From: an uncultured Paracoccaceae bacterium
GTDB taxonomy: Bacteria; Pseudomonadota; Alphaproteobacteria; Rhodobacterales; Rhodobacteraceae
Assembly (NCBI GenBank): GCA_947503175.1
Contig: CANNCO010000001.1
Location: 1,426,001-1,490,000, forward strand
Length of the DNA: 64,000 nt
Reading direction: 5' to 3'
Shown here: piece by piece, positions 10,205-19,152 of the stretch
Position numbering within the stretch: position 1 is the first letter of the stretch
Layout: each line of letters starts with the position of its first letter
Made by a program: the position numbers and the translations under genes
Notes under the pieces: generated by a model
Told to the model about the DNA's origin: nothing
The model's database searches: none
What the model saw: the letters and a program-made list of their open reading frames with translations, nothing else

Positions 10205-11416
10205 TTACTCTGCCGCTGCTTCCGCAACCGCCACGAAACGTGCAAGATCCGCATCCGCCTCCGGGTCGGCAAGCGCATAGGTCTCTGGCAGGCTTTCGGC
10301 AGACAGAACGACTTCACGGACGACGCTGGCGCCATCTCCTGCGGGTCCATATGTCTCTGACCCTACCGCGAAATAAACCGAACCGGCATTACCCGCGCGC
10401 AGCGTCGGAGGCTCTTCCGTCTGCGGCAACTCGAACTGCTCGCCTGCATCAAGGATCTTTTCGAAGATCACTGTGCCATCGGCGGCCCGTACACGCACCC
10501 ATGACGGGCGTACCGCGAAAAGCGTTACCGTGGGAGGACCGGCCTCTACAACCTGAACAGTCGGTGCAACAGGGCTTTCCATAGCCGGTGCCATCCTGTC
10601 CGGGATCGCGAGCACAGCCATATTAGACACCGGCGCGGGATCTCGAAAGAGCCCGACCGATCCGGGTTCAATCGTTGCAATGGGACCATCGCGAGACGTT
10701 AGTACGGGAACATCCAGTGCCTGCGGCCGATAGAGCCGGGCAAAGGCCTCGGTCGACGGCGCCTCAACACCCGATCCGTCTTCGGCAATCGCATCAAGAT
10801 CGGGTGCGGAGACAACAGGGTCGAGCTGCGCCAGAACACCAGGCGTCTGTTCGATGGGCGTGAACTGAACCTTCTGCACTTCCTGCAAGACCGACCAGCC
10901 ACCATAGCCAATGGCGCTGACCAGCGCCAGCATCACGACAACGGACCCGACAGCAGCCGGTTCAATCGTCGAAAACCGCGACTCGGTGGCCGGAATGAAC
11001 GATACGCTCGGGCTGGCAAGCGGGTCGCGCGCACCCGTCGGATGGGTCGAGGCCCTGACCGACTTGGACGATCCGCGCGACTTGTCGTCCGATGCGCTCA
11101 GGCCGCCGGAGTGGCTGAAATTGCCCTCCTCACAGAACGACTTGAACGCCCATTCGGGATCGAGATGCAAATAGCGCGCGTAGGACCGCACATATCCGGC
11201 AATGAAGCCCGGCGATTCGAACGCAGACGGATCGGCATTCTCGATCGCCGCGATATAGGTTGCCTTGATTTTCAGGTCGCGCTGGACGTCCAGAAGGGAT
11301 TTGCCCATCGTGGCGCGTTCGCCACGCATGATATCGCCAAGCCGCAGGTCATAATCGTCGAAACCCTTCAAGGTTTCGACGGGCGCTTCCTCGGGCGTGT
11401 CCCGACGCCTGCTCAT
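10205..11416 (-). CDS. RodZ-like helix-turn-helix membrane protein (DUF4115)
   Basis: A 403 aa protein with an N-terminal Xre-type HTH (about 20-100, including [20 protein letters not shown] and [14 protein letters not shown]), a linker, one transmembrane helix near 155-178 and a periplasmic C-terminal DUF4115 domain. In RodZ the HTH binds MreB and the protein supports rod shape; in alphaproteobacteria this family is usually annotated only by domain. It precedes ispG on the same strand with a 74-base gap, an order common in proteobacteria (RodZ-IspG). Confidence 0.88.
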   Translation of the reverse strand: MSRRRDTPEEAPVETLKGFDDYDLRLGDIMRGERATMGKSLLDVQRDLKIKATYIAAIENADPSAFESPGFIAGYVRSYARYLHLDPEWAFKSFCEEGNFSHSGGLSASDDKSRGSSKSVRASTHPTGARDPLASPSVSFIPATESRFSTIEPAAVGSVVVMLALVSAIGYGGWSVLQEVQKVQFTPIEQTPGVLAQLDPVVSAPDLDAIAEDGSGVEAPSTEAFARLYRPQALDVPVLTSRDGPIATIEPGSVGLFRDPAPVSNMAVLAIPDRMAPAMESPVAPTVQVVEAGPPTVTLFAVRPSWVRVRAADGTVIFEKILDAGEQFELPQTEEPPTLRAGNAGSVYFAVGSETYGPAGDGASVVREVVLSAESLPETYALADPEADADLARFVAVAEAAAE

Positions 11417-11487
11417 GCGCTCTGCCCCATTTGGCCTTGCCGTCCCCGATTAGACGATAGAATCGCCGTTACCTTTGTACATCCACG

Positions 11488-11522
11488 TTAACACAGGCGG
11501 AATTTACCTGCACGGGTGTTAA
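11488..11522. promoter_or_regulatory. 7-bp inverted repeat upstream of the rodZ-like gene
   Basis: TTAACAC and GTGTTAA form matching arms 21 bases apart, immediately after the hemA stop codon and 72 bases before the RodZ-like start. It could be an operator or a loose hairpin; nothing else identifies it. Confidence 0.3.
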
Positions 11523-11524
11523 GG

Positions 11525-12748
11525 TTACGCGGAAAGCTCGGCGCGATTAAGCGCACAATGCGACCAAAGTTGGTCCATGGCCCGGACAAGCGCATCAATT
11601 TCGTGCGGTCCGTGAACCGGCGACGGCGTGAACCGCAAACGCTCTGTTCCGCGGGGCACGGTGGGGAAGTTGATCGGCTGGACGTAAATGCCGAAATCTT
11701 CCAGCAACATGTCGGACAACTGCTTGGTATGCTTCGGGTCGCCCACCATGACCGGAACGATGTGGCTGCCATGGTCGATCAGCGGCAGGCCAAGCCCCTT
11801 CAGCCGCATCTTCAGGATACGAGCCTGGGTCTGGTGCTGCTCACGAAGGGTGCCGTCTTCCTTCAGATGCCGGACCGAGGCCGCGGCACCCGCCGCAACC
11901 GCAGGTGGTAAAGATGTGGTGAATATAAAGCCCGGGGCATAAGACCTGATCGCATCGCACATCTTGGCGCTTGCCGCGATATAGCCGCCCATCACGCCAT
12001 AGGCCTTGGCCAGCGTCCCGTTGATGATGTCGACCCGGCCCATGAGCCCGTCACGCTCGGCCACACCGGCGCCGCGGGGGCCGTACATGCCGACCGCATG
12101 AACCTCGTCCATATAGGTCAGTGCGCCGAACTCTTCGGCCAGATCGCACAGTTCGCCAATCGGCCCGAAATCGCCGTCCATGGAATAGATCGACTCAAAG
12201 GCGATCAGCTTCGGCGCCGCAGGATCATCCGTCTCCAGCATCTCGCGCAGATGATTCAGATCGTTGTGGCGGAAAATCCGCTTCTGGCCGCCATTGCGCC
12301 GAATCCCCTCGATCATCGATGCATGGTTCAAGGCGTCGGAATAGATGATCAGCCCCGGAAACAGCTTGGGCAACGTCGAAAGCGTCGCATCGTTCGCGAT
12401 GTAGGCCGAGGTGAACAAAAGCGCGGCTTCCTTGCCATGCAGATCCGCGAGTTCGGCCTCAAGCCGCTTGTGATAGATCGTCGTGCCCGAGATATTTCGC
12501 GTCCCGCCCGAGCCTGCGCCCGTGGCATCAAGCGCCTCGTGCATCGCAGCCAGAACCACCGGGTTCTGCCCCATTCCAAGGTAATCGTTCCCGCACCAGA
12601 CAGTCACGGGAGTTTCGGTACCATCGGGCCTGCGCCAGATCGCATGGGGGAAGTTGCCCTGACGGCGCTCGATATCGATGAAGGTCCGATAACGGCCTTC
12701 GTCGTGCAGCGCCTGTATCGCGCTCTCCAATCCTGCGGTGTAGTCCAC
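11525..12748 (-). CDS. hemA: 5-aminolevulinate synthase
   Basis: Condenses glycine and succinyl-CoA to 5-aminolevulinate, the first step of tetrapyrrole synthesis in alphaproteobacteria (Shemin pathway). The 407 aa sequence closely follows Rhodobacter Hem[11 protein letters not shown] near 51-60, [14 protein letters not shown] near 76-89, and the PLP Lys248 in NGTLAKAYG. The start is GTG at 12748, with a strong GGGGGAG 8 bases upstream. An FNR-type box lies about 80 bases upstream, consistent with oxygen control of haem and bacteriochlorophyll supply as known for Rhodobacter sphaeroides hemA. Confidence 0.98.
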   Translation of the reverse strand: MDYTAGLESAIQALHDEGRYRTFIDIERRQGNFPHAIWRRPDGTETPVTVWCGNDYLGMGQNPVVLAAMHEALDATGAGSGGTRNISGTTIYHKRLEAELADLHGKEAALLFTSAYIANDATLSTLPKLFPGLIIYSDALNHASMIEGIRRNGGQKRIFRHNDLNHLREMLETDDPAAPKLIAFESIYSMDGDFGPIGELCDLAEEFGALTYMDEVHAVGMYGPRGAGVAERDGLMGRVDIINGTLAKAYGVMGGYIAASAKMCDAIRSYAPGFIFTTSLPPAVAAGAAASVRHLKEDGTLREQHQTQARILKMRLKGLGLPLIDHGSHIVPVMVGDPKHTKQLSDMLLEDFGIYVQPINFPTVPRGTERLRFTPSPVHGPHEIDALVRAMDQLWSHCALNRAELSA

Positions 12749-12826
12749 CGTCTGATCTCCCCCTTACTTATTCAGTAAATTGTATGTGTGTCACAAACAG
12801 AAGACAACGGCTGATATAACGTGACC

Positions 12827-12840
12827 CTGATTTAGATCAA
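12827..12840. promoter_or_regulatory. FnrL/FNR-type binding site upstream of hemA
   Basis: CTGATTTAGATCAA matches the FNR consensus TTGAT-N4-ATCAA with one mismatch in the first base. It lies in the 169-base region between divergent hemA and the M20 peptidase, 79 bases from the hemA GTG. FnrL control of hemA is established in Rhodobacter sphaeroides; its use here is inference. Confidence 0.6.
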
Positions 12841-12917
12841 TTCCAATTACCCAAGTGCGGCATCTGGACAGTACCAGCCTCCCGTGTAGGTTCCGCGGAC
12901 CGAATACGGAGGACAAA

Positions 12918-14297
12918 ATGCGGATCGACCCTGTACTTGCAAAGATTGATGAAGACCTGCCTAACGCAGTTGAGCGCACGAAAGCCCTGTGCAGGATTCC
13001 GTCGATCTCGACCGATCCCGCCTATCACGACGCATGCGAGGAGGCGGCAGACTGGCTGGTCGAAGACTTGAAGTCTCTCGGCGCCGACGCAAAGCGGCAC
13101 CCGACACCGGGCAAATCCATGGTCGTCGGCCATATCGGTGAGAAAGGTCCGCACCTTCTGTTCTACGGCCACTATGATGTGCAGCCGGTAGATCCCCTCG
13201 ATCTCTGGCATTCCGATCCCTTCGATCCGCAACTCGAAGAAACTCCAAATGGAACCGTCATTCGCGGGCGCGGCACCGCCGATGACAAAGGCCAGCTCAT
13301 GACATTTGTCGAGGCGTGCAGGGCGTGGATCGCGGTCCATGGCGAACTGCCCTGCCGGATCACGTTCTTCTTCGAAGGCGAAGAAGAATCAGGCTCGCCC
13401 TCGCTAATCCCTTTCATGGAAGAAAACGCAGAAGAGTTGACCGCCTCCATCGCCCTGATCTGCGACACCGCAATGGTGTCACCGGGCGTGCCCTCGATCG
13501 CTTCGCAACTGCGTGGCATGCTGAAGGATGAGTTCACGCTTCATGGGCCGAACCGCGACCTCCATTCCGGTCATTACGGGGGGCCCGGCCTCAACCCTTT
13601 GCGCGAGATTTCGCGAATCGTCGCGTCTTTCCATGATGCGGATGGTCGCGTCGCCGTCGAGGGGTTCTACGATGGAGTCCACGAGGTTCCCGACGAGCTT
13701 CTTCGCCAATGGAACAACTCCGGCTTCGACGAGAGAACCTATCTGGAAAGCGTCGGTTATTCGCAGCCCCACGGCGAAAAGGGCTATTCGACCTTGGAAC
13801 AGCAATGGGCCCGCCCGACGCTCGAGATCAACGGCCTCTGGGGCGGCTATCAGGGCGCGGGCTCCAAGACGGTGATTCCCGCGGAGGCGCATTGCAAGAT
13901 CACCTGCCGTCTGGTCGGCGACATGGACCCCGACCATGTCCGGGATGCAGTACGCTCCCATGTTGATACGCAGCTTTCCCCAGATACGCGTGTCACGTGG
14001 GACAGTGATCTAGAAGGCTCGCCCGCCTCGGTGATGAACACCGACCGGCCCGAGTTCGACGCGGCCCGCAAAGCACTCACCGACGAATGGAACCGCGAGG
14101 CGGTTCTGGTCGGCATGGGCGGCTCGATACCCATCGCAGGGTTTTTCAAGGAGATTCTCAACATGGACGCGATGCTGATCGGCTTTGGCAATGACGACGA
14201 TGGTCTGCACAGCCCGAACGAGAAATATGACCTGAAGTCGTTCCAAAAGGGAGCGAGGAGCTGGGTCCGGGTGCTGGACGCACTTTCAGAAGGCTGA
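12918..14297 (+). CDS. M20 family metallopeptidase (dipeptidase)
   Basis: A cytoplasmic di-zinc peptidase of about 459 aa from the ATG at 12918, which has ACGGAGGA just upstream; the frame extends to 12855 but that region lacks a ribosome-binding site. Zinc-site motifs are visible: FYGHYDVQPVDP, RGTADDKGQ and FEGEEESGSPSL, then a dimerisation domain and the C-terminal HSPNEKYDL ligand. Relatives hydrolyse dipeptides or acylated amino acids; the substrate is not identifiable. Its 3' end overlaps the convergent LysR gene by 12 bases. Confidence 0.93.
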   Translation: MRIDPVLAKIDEDLPNAVERTKALCRIPSISTDPAYHDACEEAADWLVEDLKSLGADAKRHPTPGKSMVVGHIGEKGPHLLFYGHYDVQPVDPLDLWHSDPFDPQLEETPNGTVIRGRGTADDKGQLMTFVEACRAWIAVHGELPCRITFFFEGEEESGSPSLIPFMEENAEELTASIALICDTAMVSPGVPSIASQLRGMLKDEFTLHGPNRDLHSGHYGGPGLNPLREISRIVASFHDADGRVAVEGFYDGVHEVPDELLRQWNNSGFDERTYLESVGYSQPHGEKGYSTLEQQWARPTLEINGLWGGYQGAGSKTVIPAEAHCKITCRLVGDMDPDHVRDAVRSHVDTQLSPDTRVTWDSDLEGSPASVMNTDRPEFDAARKALTDEWNREAVLVGMGGSIPIAGFFKEILNMDAMLIGFGNDDDGLHSPNEKYDLKSFQKGARSWVRVLDALSEG

Positions 14298-15221
14298 CCA
14301 ACCCCGCGCCAGAACCCGCTCTGCCGTGTCCGCAACCCATCGGTGGAGCGGGTTCCGTGCATCCCTTGCATGCCAGACGATGGACGACGTAAAGGGCCGC
14401 AATGCGATTGGTGCTGCGCAATGGGAGATACCGAAAGCACTCGCGTATTGCCGGACGATCCGCGCGGGCAGGGTCGCCACAAGATCGCTTTCCGCCAAGG
14501 CCGGAAAGGCGGTCAGGAACTGTGGCACCGACAGCGCCACGGTCCGACTCAACCCGTCCTGCGCCAGCGACGTATCGACGATGCCGGTCATATCCCCACC
14601 GGGTGCCACGACGAGATGCGCCGCTTCAAGATAGGCCGAAAGCCTGTCCTCTGCCTTGAGAACCGGATGATCCGCCCGCGCCGCCACCAGATAGGTCTCT
14701 TCGATCAGCGGCGTGGCGATCAGCGTTTCAGGAAGATCCCAGAAAAACCCCAGGGCAAGATCGATGCGCGCCTCTGCCAATGCCTGCATGGCGCGATCCC
14801 GCGGCAGCGCATGAACTGACAGTGAGAGGCACGGAGCCTCGATCCGCAATGCCGCCAGCAAGGCTGGCACAAGCGTCGCACCTTCATAGTCCAAAGCAGA
14901 GATCCGAAGCGTGCCCTGATAGTCCCGTGGTGCAAAGCGTTCATCCCCGCGTAAGGCATGGCCAATCCTTTCGACAGCCGCCCGGATGTCCGGTTCGATC
15001 GCAAGCGCGACCGATGTGGGCTCCATCCCATGCGGACGGCGCAGGAACAATGGATCATCGAACACCGCCCGGAGCCGGGTCAGTGCATGGCTGATCGCAG
15101 GTTGAGAGAGGCCCATCTCAACCGCCACATCCGCCGCCTTCCGGTGTCGCAAGAGCCCCAGAAATATGAGCAGAATCGAAACGTCCAGTTGCCGTAGTTT
15201 TATGATATTTAATTCAGTCAT
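14286..15221 (-). CDS. LysR family transcriptional regulator
   Basis: A 311 aa LTTR with the N-terminal winged HTH (about 8-66, including AVEMGLSQPAISHALTRLR and DPLFLR) and a LysR-type periplasmic-binding-like effector domain. It is divergent from the DJ-1/PfpI gene across a 71-base gap that is AT-rich compared with its surroundings, the usual arrangement for a regulator and its target. The effector is unknown. Confidence 0.92.
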   Translation of the reverse strand: MTELNIIKLRQLDVSILLIFLGLLRHRKAADVAVEMGLSQPAISHALTRLRAVFDDPLFLRRPHGMEPTSVALAIEPDIRAAVERIGHALRGDERFAPRDYQGTLRISALDYEGATLVPALLAALRIEAPCLSLSVHALPRDRAMQALAEARIDLALGFFWDLPETLIATPLIEETYLVAARADHPVLKAEDRLSAYLEAAHLVVAPGGDMTGIVDTSLAQDGLSRTVALSVPQFLTAFPALAESDLVATLPARIVRQYASAFGISHCAAPIALRPFTSSIVWHARDARNPLHRWVADTAERVLARGWSAF

Positions 15222-15292
15222 CTACCGATTTCATTATCACTTCATTCGGCTGATGGCTATCTCCGTAATTGACAAAAGCAAGGGAGGCTCGA

Positions 15293-16003
15293 ATGCCGCA
15301 TATACTGATGATCGTCGCCAATCCGGCGACTTCGCCCGTCACCGGCTGGCCCATCGGCTTCTGGTGGGCGGAACTATCCCATGCCTGGCTCGCTTTTCAC
15401 GAGGCGGGCTATGAAATCACCGTCGCCTCGCCAGACGGCGGCGATCTTGCCGCCGATATGTGGAGCGACCCGGAACATGAAAGCGGATACGCCGCCCATG
15501 ACATCATCTCACTCGGGTTCAAGACCGCCCCGGTGACGAAGAACCTGATCCTTGGCACCCCGCGCCTGGCCGATCTTGATGCGAGCAGCTTCGATGCGCT
15601 CTTCGTCGTCGGCGGACAGTCCCCCATGGTCTCGATGATCGACGACACCGCAACGCAGGGTTTCGTGGCGTCTTTCTATGAAAGCGGTCGGATTACCGCA
15701 CTTGTTTGCCACGGTACATGCCTTCTTCTGAAGACACGCCTGTCCGACGGCTCCTTGCTGGTCGGCGGCAAGACATGGACCGGGTTTGCGAACTCGGAAG
15801 AGCAATATGCCGAAAGCGCCGCAGGCCAGAAGCTTCAACCCTTCTGGATCGAAGACGAGGCCCGCAAGATCGACGGCACCAACTTTATCACTGCCGGGCC
15901 GATGGCCGCTTTCGCAATCCGCGACGGCAACCTGGTCACAGGTCAGCAACAGAATTCGTCAGGCGCTGCAGCGCGCGAGGTCATCGCGGCGCTGGGTCGC
16001 TGA
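15293..16003 (+). CDS. DJ-1/PfpI family type 1 glutamine amidotransferase-like protein
   Basis: A 236 aa protein of the Hsp31/PfpI branch. The nucleophile Cys139 is in the elbow ALVCHGTCLLL, preceded by the GGQSPM loop; SNGFAN-like residues near GFANSEEQYAE are typical of the Hsp31-like subgroup that acts as a glyoxalase/deglycase or chaperone. The start at ATG 15293 is fixed by GGGAGG 5 bases upstream (an in-frame ATG at 15269 is not). It is divergent from the LysR gene, its likely regulator, and followed after one base by a small DMT transporter. Confidence 0.85.
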   Translation: MPHILMIVANPATSPVTGWPIGFWWAELSHAWLAFHEAGYEITVASPDGGDLAADMWSDPEHESGYAAHDIISLGFKTAPVTKNLILGTPRLADLDASSFDALFVVGGQSPMVSMIDDTATQGFVASFYESGRITALVCHGTCLLLKTRLSDGSLLVGGKTWTGFANSEEQYAESAAGQKLQPFWIEDEARKIDGTNFITAGPMAAFAIRDGNLVTGQQQNSSGAAAREVIAALGR

Positions 16004-16004
16004 G

Positions 16005-16448
16005 ATGGCGATCCTTCTGGGTCTCGCCGCGTTTGTGACCGGCCTTCTGGTTCCGGTCCAACTGGCATTGAACGGCCAGTTGGGTCAGGCCCTGAAAAGC
16101 GCCTATCTGGGCGCCTTCTTCGTCTTCGTGACGGGCGTAATGGCCATGGGGCTGGTGCTGGTCGTCAGTCGAACGGCCCTTCCTGGTCCGGCAGCACTGG
16201 GTGCCGTCCCGATACCCGCATGGACCGGCGGGATAATCGCAACCGCATACATCCTGTCGGTTGTCATACTGGTTCCCAGATTGGGCGTCGGGTCGACCGC
16301 GATCCTGATCATCGCCGGTCAGATCACGGGGGCGCTTCTCCTCGATGCGCTGGGCGCATTCGGCACGACACAGGTCGCGCTGACCCCAACGCGCATGGCC
16401 GGAGCCGCCGCCGTTCTCGCCGGCGCTGCCGCCGTCCGTTTCGGATAA
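16005..16448 (+). CDS. DMT family small membrane transporter (YdcZ/DUF606)
   Basis: A 147 aa protein with about five transmembrane helices: GLLVPVQLALNGQLG near residues 12-26 is characteristic of the YdcZ family, and glycine/alanine-rich helices follow. Its ATG at 16005 lies one base after the stop of the DJ-1/PfpI gene (TGAG-ATG), so the two are translationally linked. The substrate is unknown. The reading frame upstream of 16005 belongs to the preceding gene's shadow and is not used. Confidence 0.85.
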   Translation: MAILLGLAAFVTGLLVPVQLALNGQLGQALKSAYLGAFFVFVTGVMAMGLVLVVSRTALPGPAALGAVPIPAWTGGIIATAYILSVVILVPRLGVGSTAILIIAGQITGALLLDALGAFGTTQVALTPTRMAGAAAVLAGAAAVRFG

Positions 16449-16457
16449 GGTGAAAAG

Positions 16458-16534
16458 TGGCGCGGTTGACGGGGCTCGAACCCGCGACCCCCGGCGTGAC
16501 AGGCCGGTACTCTAACCAACTGAGCTACAACCGC
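16458..16534 (-). tRNA. tRNA-Asp (anticodon GTC)
   Basis: The 77-base minus-strand sequence folds as a cloverleaf: acceptor GCGGTTG pairs with CAACCGC, the D arm contains AGCTCAGTTGGTTAGAG, the anticodon stem CCGGC/GCCGG encloses CTGTCAC with anticodon GTC, and the T arm has GGTTCGA. The 3' CCA is encoded. It lies 9 bases after the DMT transporter stop, on the opposite strand. Confidence 0.97.
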
Positions 16535-16601
16535 GTGAGACGTGCAGATATTGCAAGGCAACCGGGCCGTCAAGCGCGATAACAGCCGATCCGTCAGGAA
16601 A

Positions 16602-17105
16602 TCATCGAAGCGCCGCCAGCGCACTCAGATCGTCCCAGCGGACCGGCAGCGACACAATGCCCTGACCATAAAGAAAATCCTTCTGTTCCGGCCCTTCGAT
16701 CCCGCCGATCCCACGATAAAACGCCCGCGTCGGTGCGTTCTCGCGGATGACGGTCAGCCAGAGTGTACGGCTTCCTTCGGCGGAAAGGATACGGGCGGCC
16801 TCTGCCATCAGCGCGCGTCCGATCCCCCTTCCACGGGCCACTTCCGCCACGTGCAGGTTGTCGACGTAAGGGCCGCCGGGTCTTGACCGCTCAACAGCGA
16901 CAAACCCGGCCAGATCATCGTCCCATGCCGTCAGGACGAGGTTGTCGGATCCAGGTAACTCGGCCCATTTCCGCGCCAGAATTTCGGGGACGTCGCGCTC
17001 AAGGAACGCATCCGAAACCATGCCCCGATATGCTCCCTGCCAATTTGCAATCTGCAAGTCGCGGATCGCTGTCAGGTCGGCGGTATCTGCAGGTCTTACA
17101 TCCAT
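16602..17105 (-). CDS. GNAT family N-acetyltransferase
   Basis: A 167 aa GCN5-related acetyltransferase that moves an acetyl group from acetyl-CoA to an unknown amine. Motif A for acetyl-CoA binding is EVARGRGIGRALMAEA near residues 89-104, followed by the conserved ENAPTRAFYRGIGG block. The ATG at 17105 shares one base with the TGA of the upstream pirin gene (TGATG), which fixes the start and indicates translational coupling. Confidence 0.9.
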   Translation of the reverse strand: MDVRPADTADLTAIRDLQIANWQGAYRGMVSDAFLERDVPEILARKWAELPGSDNLVLTAWDDDLAGFVAVERSRPGGPYVDNLHVAEVARGRGIGRALMAEAARILSAEGSRTLWLTVIRENAPTRAFYRGIGGIEGPEQKDFLYGQGIVSLPVRWDDLSALAALR

Positions 17106-18043
17106 CAACGCTCCGGCAGCGGAATGAACTCCTGATCGTCGCCTGCGGGCAGATGGAACCGGCCGGTCTGCCAATCTTCCCGCCGCCACGCTTCCTTCGC
17201 CTCCTCGATCCGCTCTTTCGAAGACGCTACGAAATTCCACCAGATATGACGTGGGCCGTCCAGCGTCTCGCCACCCAACAACATCACGCGGGCGCCACCG
17301 GGACCGGCTGTCATCGACACTTTGTCGCCCGGCCGAAACACCATCATCTGCCCGGCTTCGTGACGGTCGCCGGCAATCGAAACCTCGCCCTCGACGACAT
17401 AGGTCCCGCGATCTTCGTGATTGTCCGGCAAGGGCAGCTTCGCCCCCGGCTCCAGCACAGCATCGGCATAGAACATCTCGGAGGGCGTCTTGACCGGCGC
17501 GGTCTCGCCGTAAGCGGTTCCAAGGATCAGGCGCACCGATTTCCCTTCGCCCTCCATCAGCGGCAGGGCGTCCACCGGCGCATGTTCGAACGACGCCGGA
17601 CGATCCTCGTGATCCTTCGGCAAAGCAACCCAGGTCTGGATTCCGAAGAACGGCATCGGATCATTCTGTGTCTCATCATCCGTACGCTCCGAATGCGTGA
17701 TCCCATGTCCCGACACCATCCAGTTCACCGCCCCCGGTTCGATCCAGATGTCGGTGCCTAGGCTGTCGCGGTGATGCATCCGCCCGCGAAACAGGTAACT
17801 GATCGTGGCCAGACCGATATGGGGATGCGGGCGCACATCCATGCCCCGCGACGGCAGAAACTCCGCCGGCCCCATCTGGTCGAAAAAAATGAACGGGCCC
17901 ACCATCTGACGGCGCGGCGCAGGCAGCGCGCGCCGTACCTCGAACCCGCCCAGATCGCGTGTGCGCGGAATGATCAGTGTCTCTATGGAATCCACGGCAT
18001 CGCCGGTGGGGCAATCGGGGTCCAGTGCAGGGTTCCAACTCAT
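17105..18043 (-). CDS. pirin family cupin protein
   Basis: A 312 aa bicupin. The metal-binding pirin signature RPHPHIGLATISYLF near residues 68-82 and the second set HHRDSLG ... VSGHGITHSER near 90-120 are intact. Bacterial pirins are iron proteins, some with quercetin 2,3-dioxygenase activity. It is divergent, over a 170-base gap, from the ABM monooxygenase gene (a YgiN-like quinol monooxygenase relative), which may point to a shared quinol or phenolic theme. Confidence 0.92.
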   Translation of the reverse strand: MSWNPALDPDCPTGDAVDSIETLIIPRTRDLGGFEVRRALPAPRRQMVGPFIFFDQMGPAEFLPSRGMDVRPHPHIGLATISYLFRGRMHHRDSLGTDIWIEPGAVNWMVSGHGITHSERTDDETQNDPMPFFGIQTWVALPKDHEDRPASFEHAPVDALPLMEGEGKSVRLILGTAYGETAPVKTPSEMFYADAVLEPGAKLPLPDNHEDRGTYVVEGEVSIAGDRHEAGQMMVFRPGDKVSMTAGPGGARVMLLGGETLDGPRHIWWNFVASSKERIEEAKEAWRREDWQTGRFHLPAGDDQEFIPLPER

Positions 18044-18213
18044 CGGGGTATCCTTTCTGTCAGGTTCCCTTCCGATCTAGGTCGACGAGCAGAAAACAAC
18101 ACCGGCAATTTCCGCACAGAGGTCGTTCGCCTGCACAGATCAGTGCGCCAGCGCTTGACCCACCTCTGGCGCTGCGGGACAACATCCTCAGTATAACAAG
18201 AGGGAGCGGTCGC

Positions 18214-18504
18214 ATCTTTATCGTTACAGTCGACATCACCATCGCGCCGGGGCGCGAAGCGGAGTTCATGCCGATCATGGCAGCGCAGGCAGCCAACTCG
18301 CTTGCGAATGAGGACGCCTGCCACCAGTTTGATATCTGTGTTGATCCGGACGATCCGGCAAAGGTCATGCTCTACGAAGTCTATGACGACAAAACCTCGT
18401 TCGACGCGCATCTGGCAACCGGTCACTTCAAGGACTTCGTGGCAAGCGCAGGACCGTTGATGGTTGCAAGAACCGCCCGCACATTTCACAGGGTCGAACC
18501 GTGA
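18214..18504 (+). CDS. antibiotic biosynthesis monooxygenase (ABM) domain protein, apparent ATC start
   Basis: A 96 aa ABM/YgiN-like ferredoxin-fold protein, IFIVTVDITIAPGREAEF at the N terminus and LYEVYDDKTSFDAHLATGHF in the middle, typical of putative quinol monooxygenases. Family members start with M(F/Y)VVTV; here that position is ATC at 18214, with AGGGAG 7 bases upstream. No ATG, GTG or TTG occurs in frame between the upstream region and residue 20, so either ATC is the start codon or the base is a variant. Its TGA overlaps the GTG of the next gene (GTGA), so it heads an operon. Confidence 0.75.
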   Translation: MFIVTVDITIAPGREAEFMPIMAAQAANSLANEDACHQFDICVDPDDPAKVMLYEVYDDKTSFDAHLATGHFKDFVASAGPLMVARTARTFHRVEP

Positions 18505-19148
18505 CGACCCATGCTACCCTTCGCGAACGGATCTGCCTCTTTGCCCGGTCACTCTATGATCGCGGGCTGACCCACGGCTCGACTGGCAACATTTCAGCCC
18601 GAACCGAGGATGGCAGCCTTCTGGTCACACCCACCGGATCAAGCTTCGGGTTTCTCGATCCGGCGGCCCTGGCACATCTGGACTCGGACGGAAACCACCT
18701 CTCCGGCAGTCAACCGACAAAAGAAGTCGGGCTTCACATGGCGTTCTATACCTCGCTCCGGCCCGAAACCGGTGCCGTGGTGCATCTTCATTCGCACCAT
18801 ACCGTCGCCCTCTCGACCCTGCCTGAAGTCGACCCCGACAACATGCTACCGCCAATCACCCCTTACGCCACCATGCAACTGGGCCATGTCCGGCTCCTAC
18901 CCTACTTCCGACCCGGTGATCCGGAGATGGCCAACGCAGTGGCAGCGCTCGATCCGAAAATCACAGCAGCGGTTCTGGCAAATCACGGCCCCGTCGTCGC
19001 CGGCACCACCTTGGACCGCGCTGTCTTCGCAATGGAGGAGCTTGAGGAAACCGCCCGCCTTGCCCTGACCTTGCGCGGTCAGTCTCCCAGACACCTCACC
19101 GACGCCCAGATCGCCGATCTGGTACGCGTCTTCAACATCGACACCTGA
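18501..19148 (+). CDS. class II aldolase/adducin family protein (OtnC-like 3-oxo-tetronate 4-phosphate decarboxylase)
   Basis: A 215 aa zinc aldolase-fold protein starting at GTG 18501. It shows the phosphate-binding GSTGNISAR near residues 26-34, the metal ligands in HLHSHHTVALST, and a further His in LANHGPVV. The family contains fuculose-phosphate aldolases and OtnC-type decarboxylases; the pattern fits OtnC best, but the usual OtnK/OtnI/Hyi partners are not next to it. It overlaps the ABM gene by 4 bases and lies 4 bases before a phosphohexomutase gene. Confidence 0.82.
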   Translation: MTTHATLRERICLFARSLYDRGLTHGSTGNISARTEDGSLLVTPTGSSFGFLDPAALAHLDSDGNHLSGSQPTKEVGLHMAFYTSLRPETGAVVHLHSHHTVALSTLPEVDPDNMLPPITPYATMQLGHVRLLPYFRPGDPEMANAVAALDPKITAAVLANHGPVVAGTTLDRAVFAMEELEETARLALTLRGQSPRHLTDAQIADLVRVFNIDT

Positions 19149-19152
19149 TCCC

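Noticed and set aside
16449-16601. A genomic island attached to the tRNA-Asp gene
   Set aside because: No integrase, direct repeat of the tRNA end or change in base composition was seen on either side.
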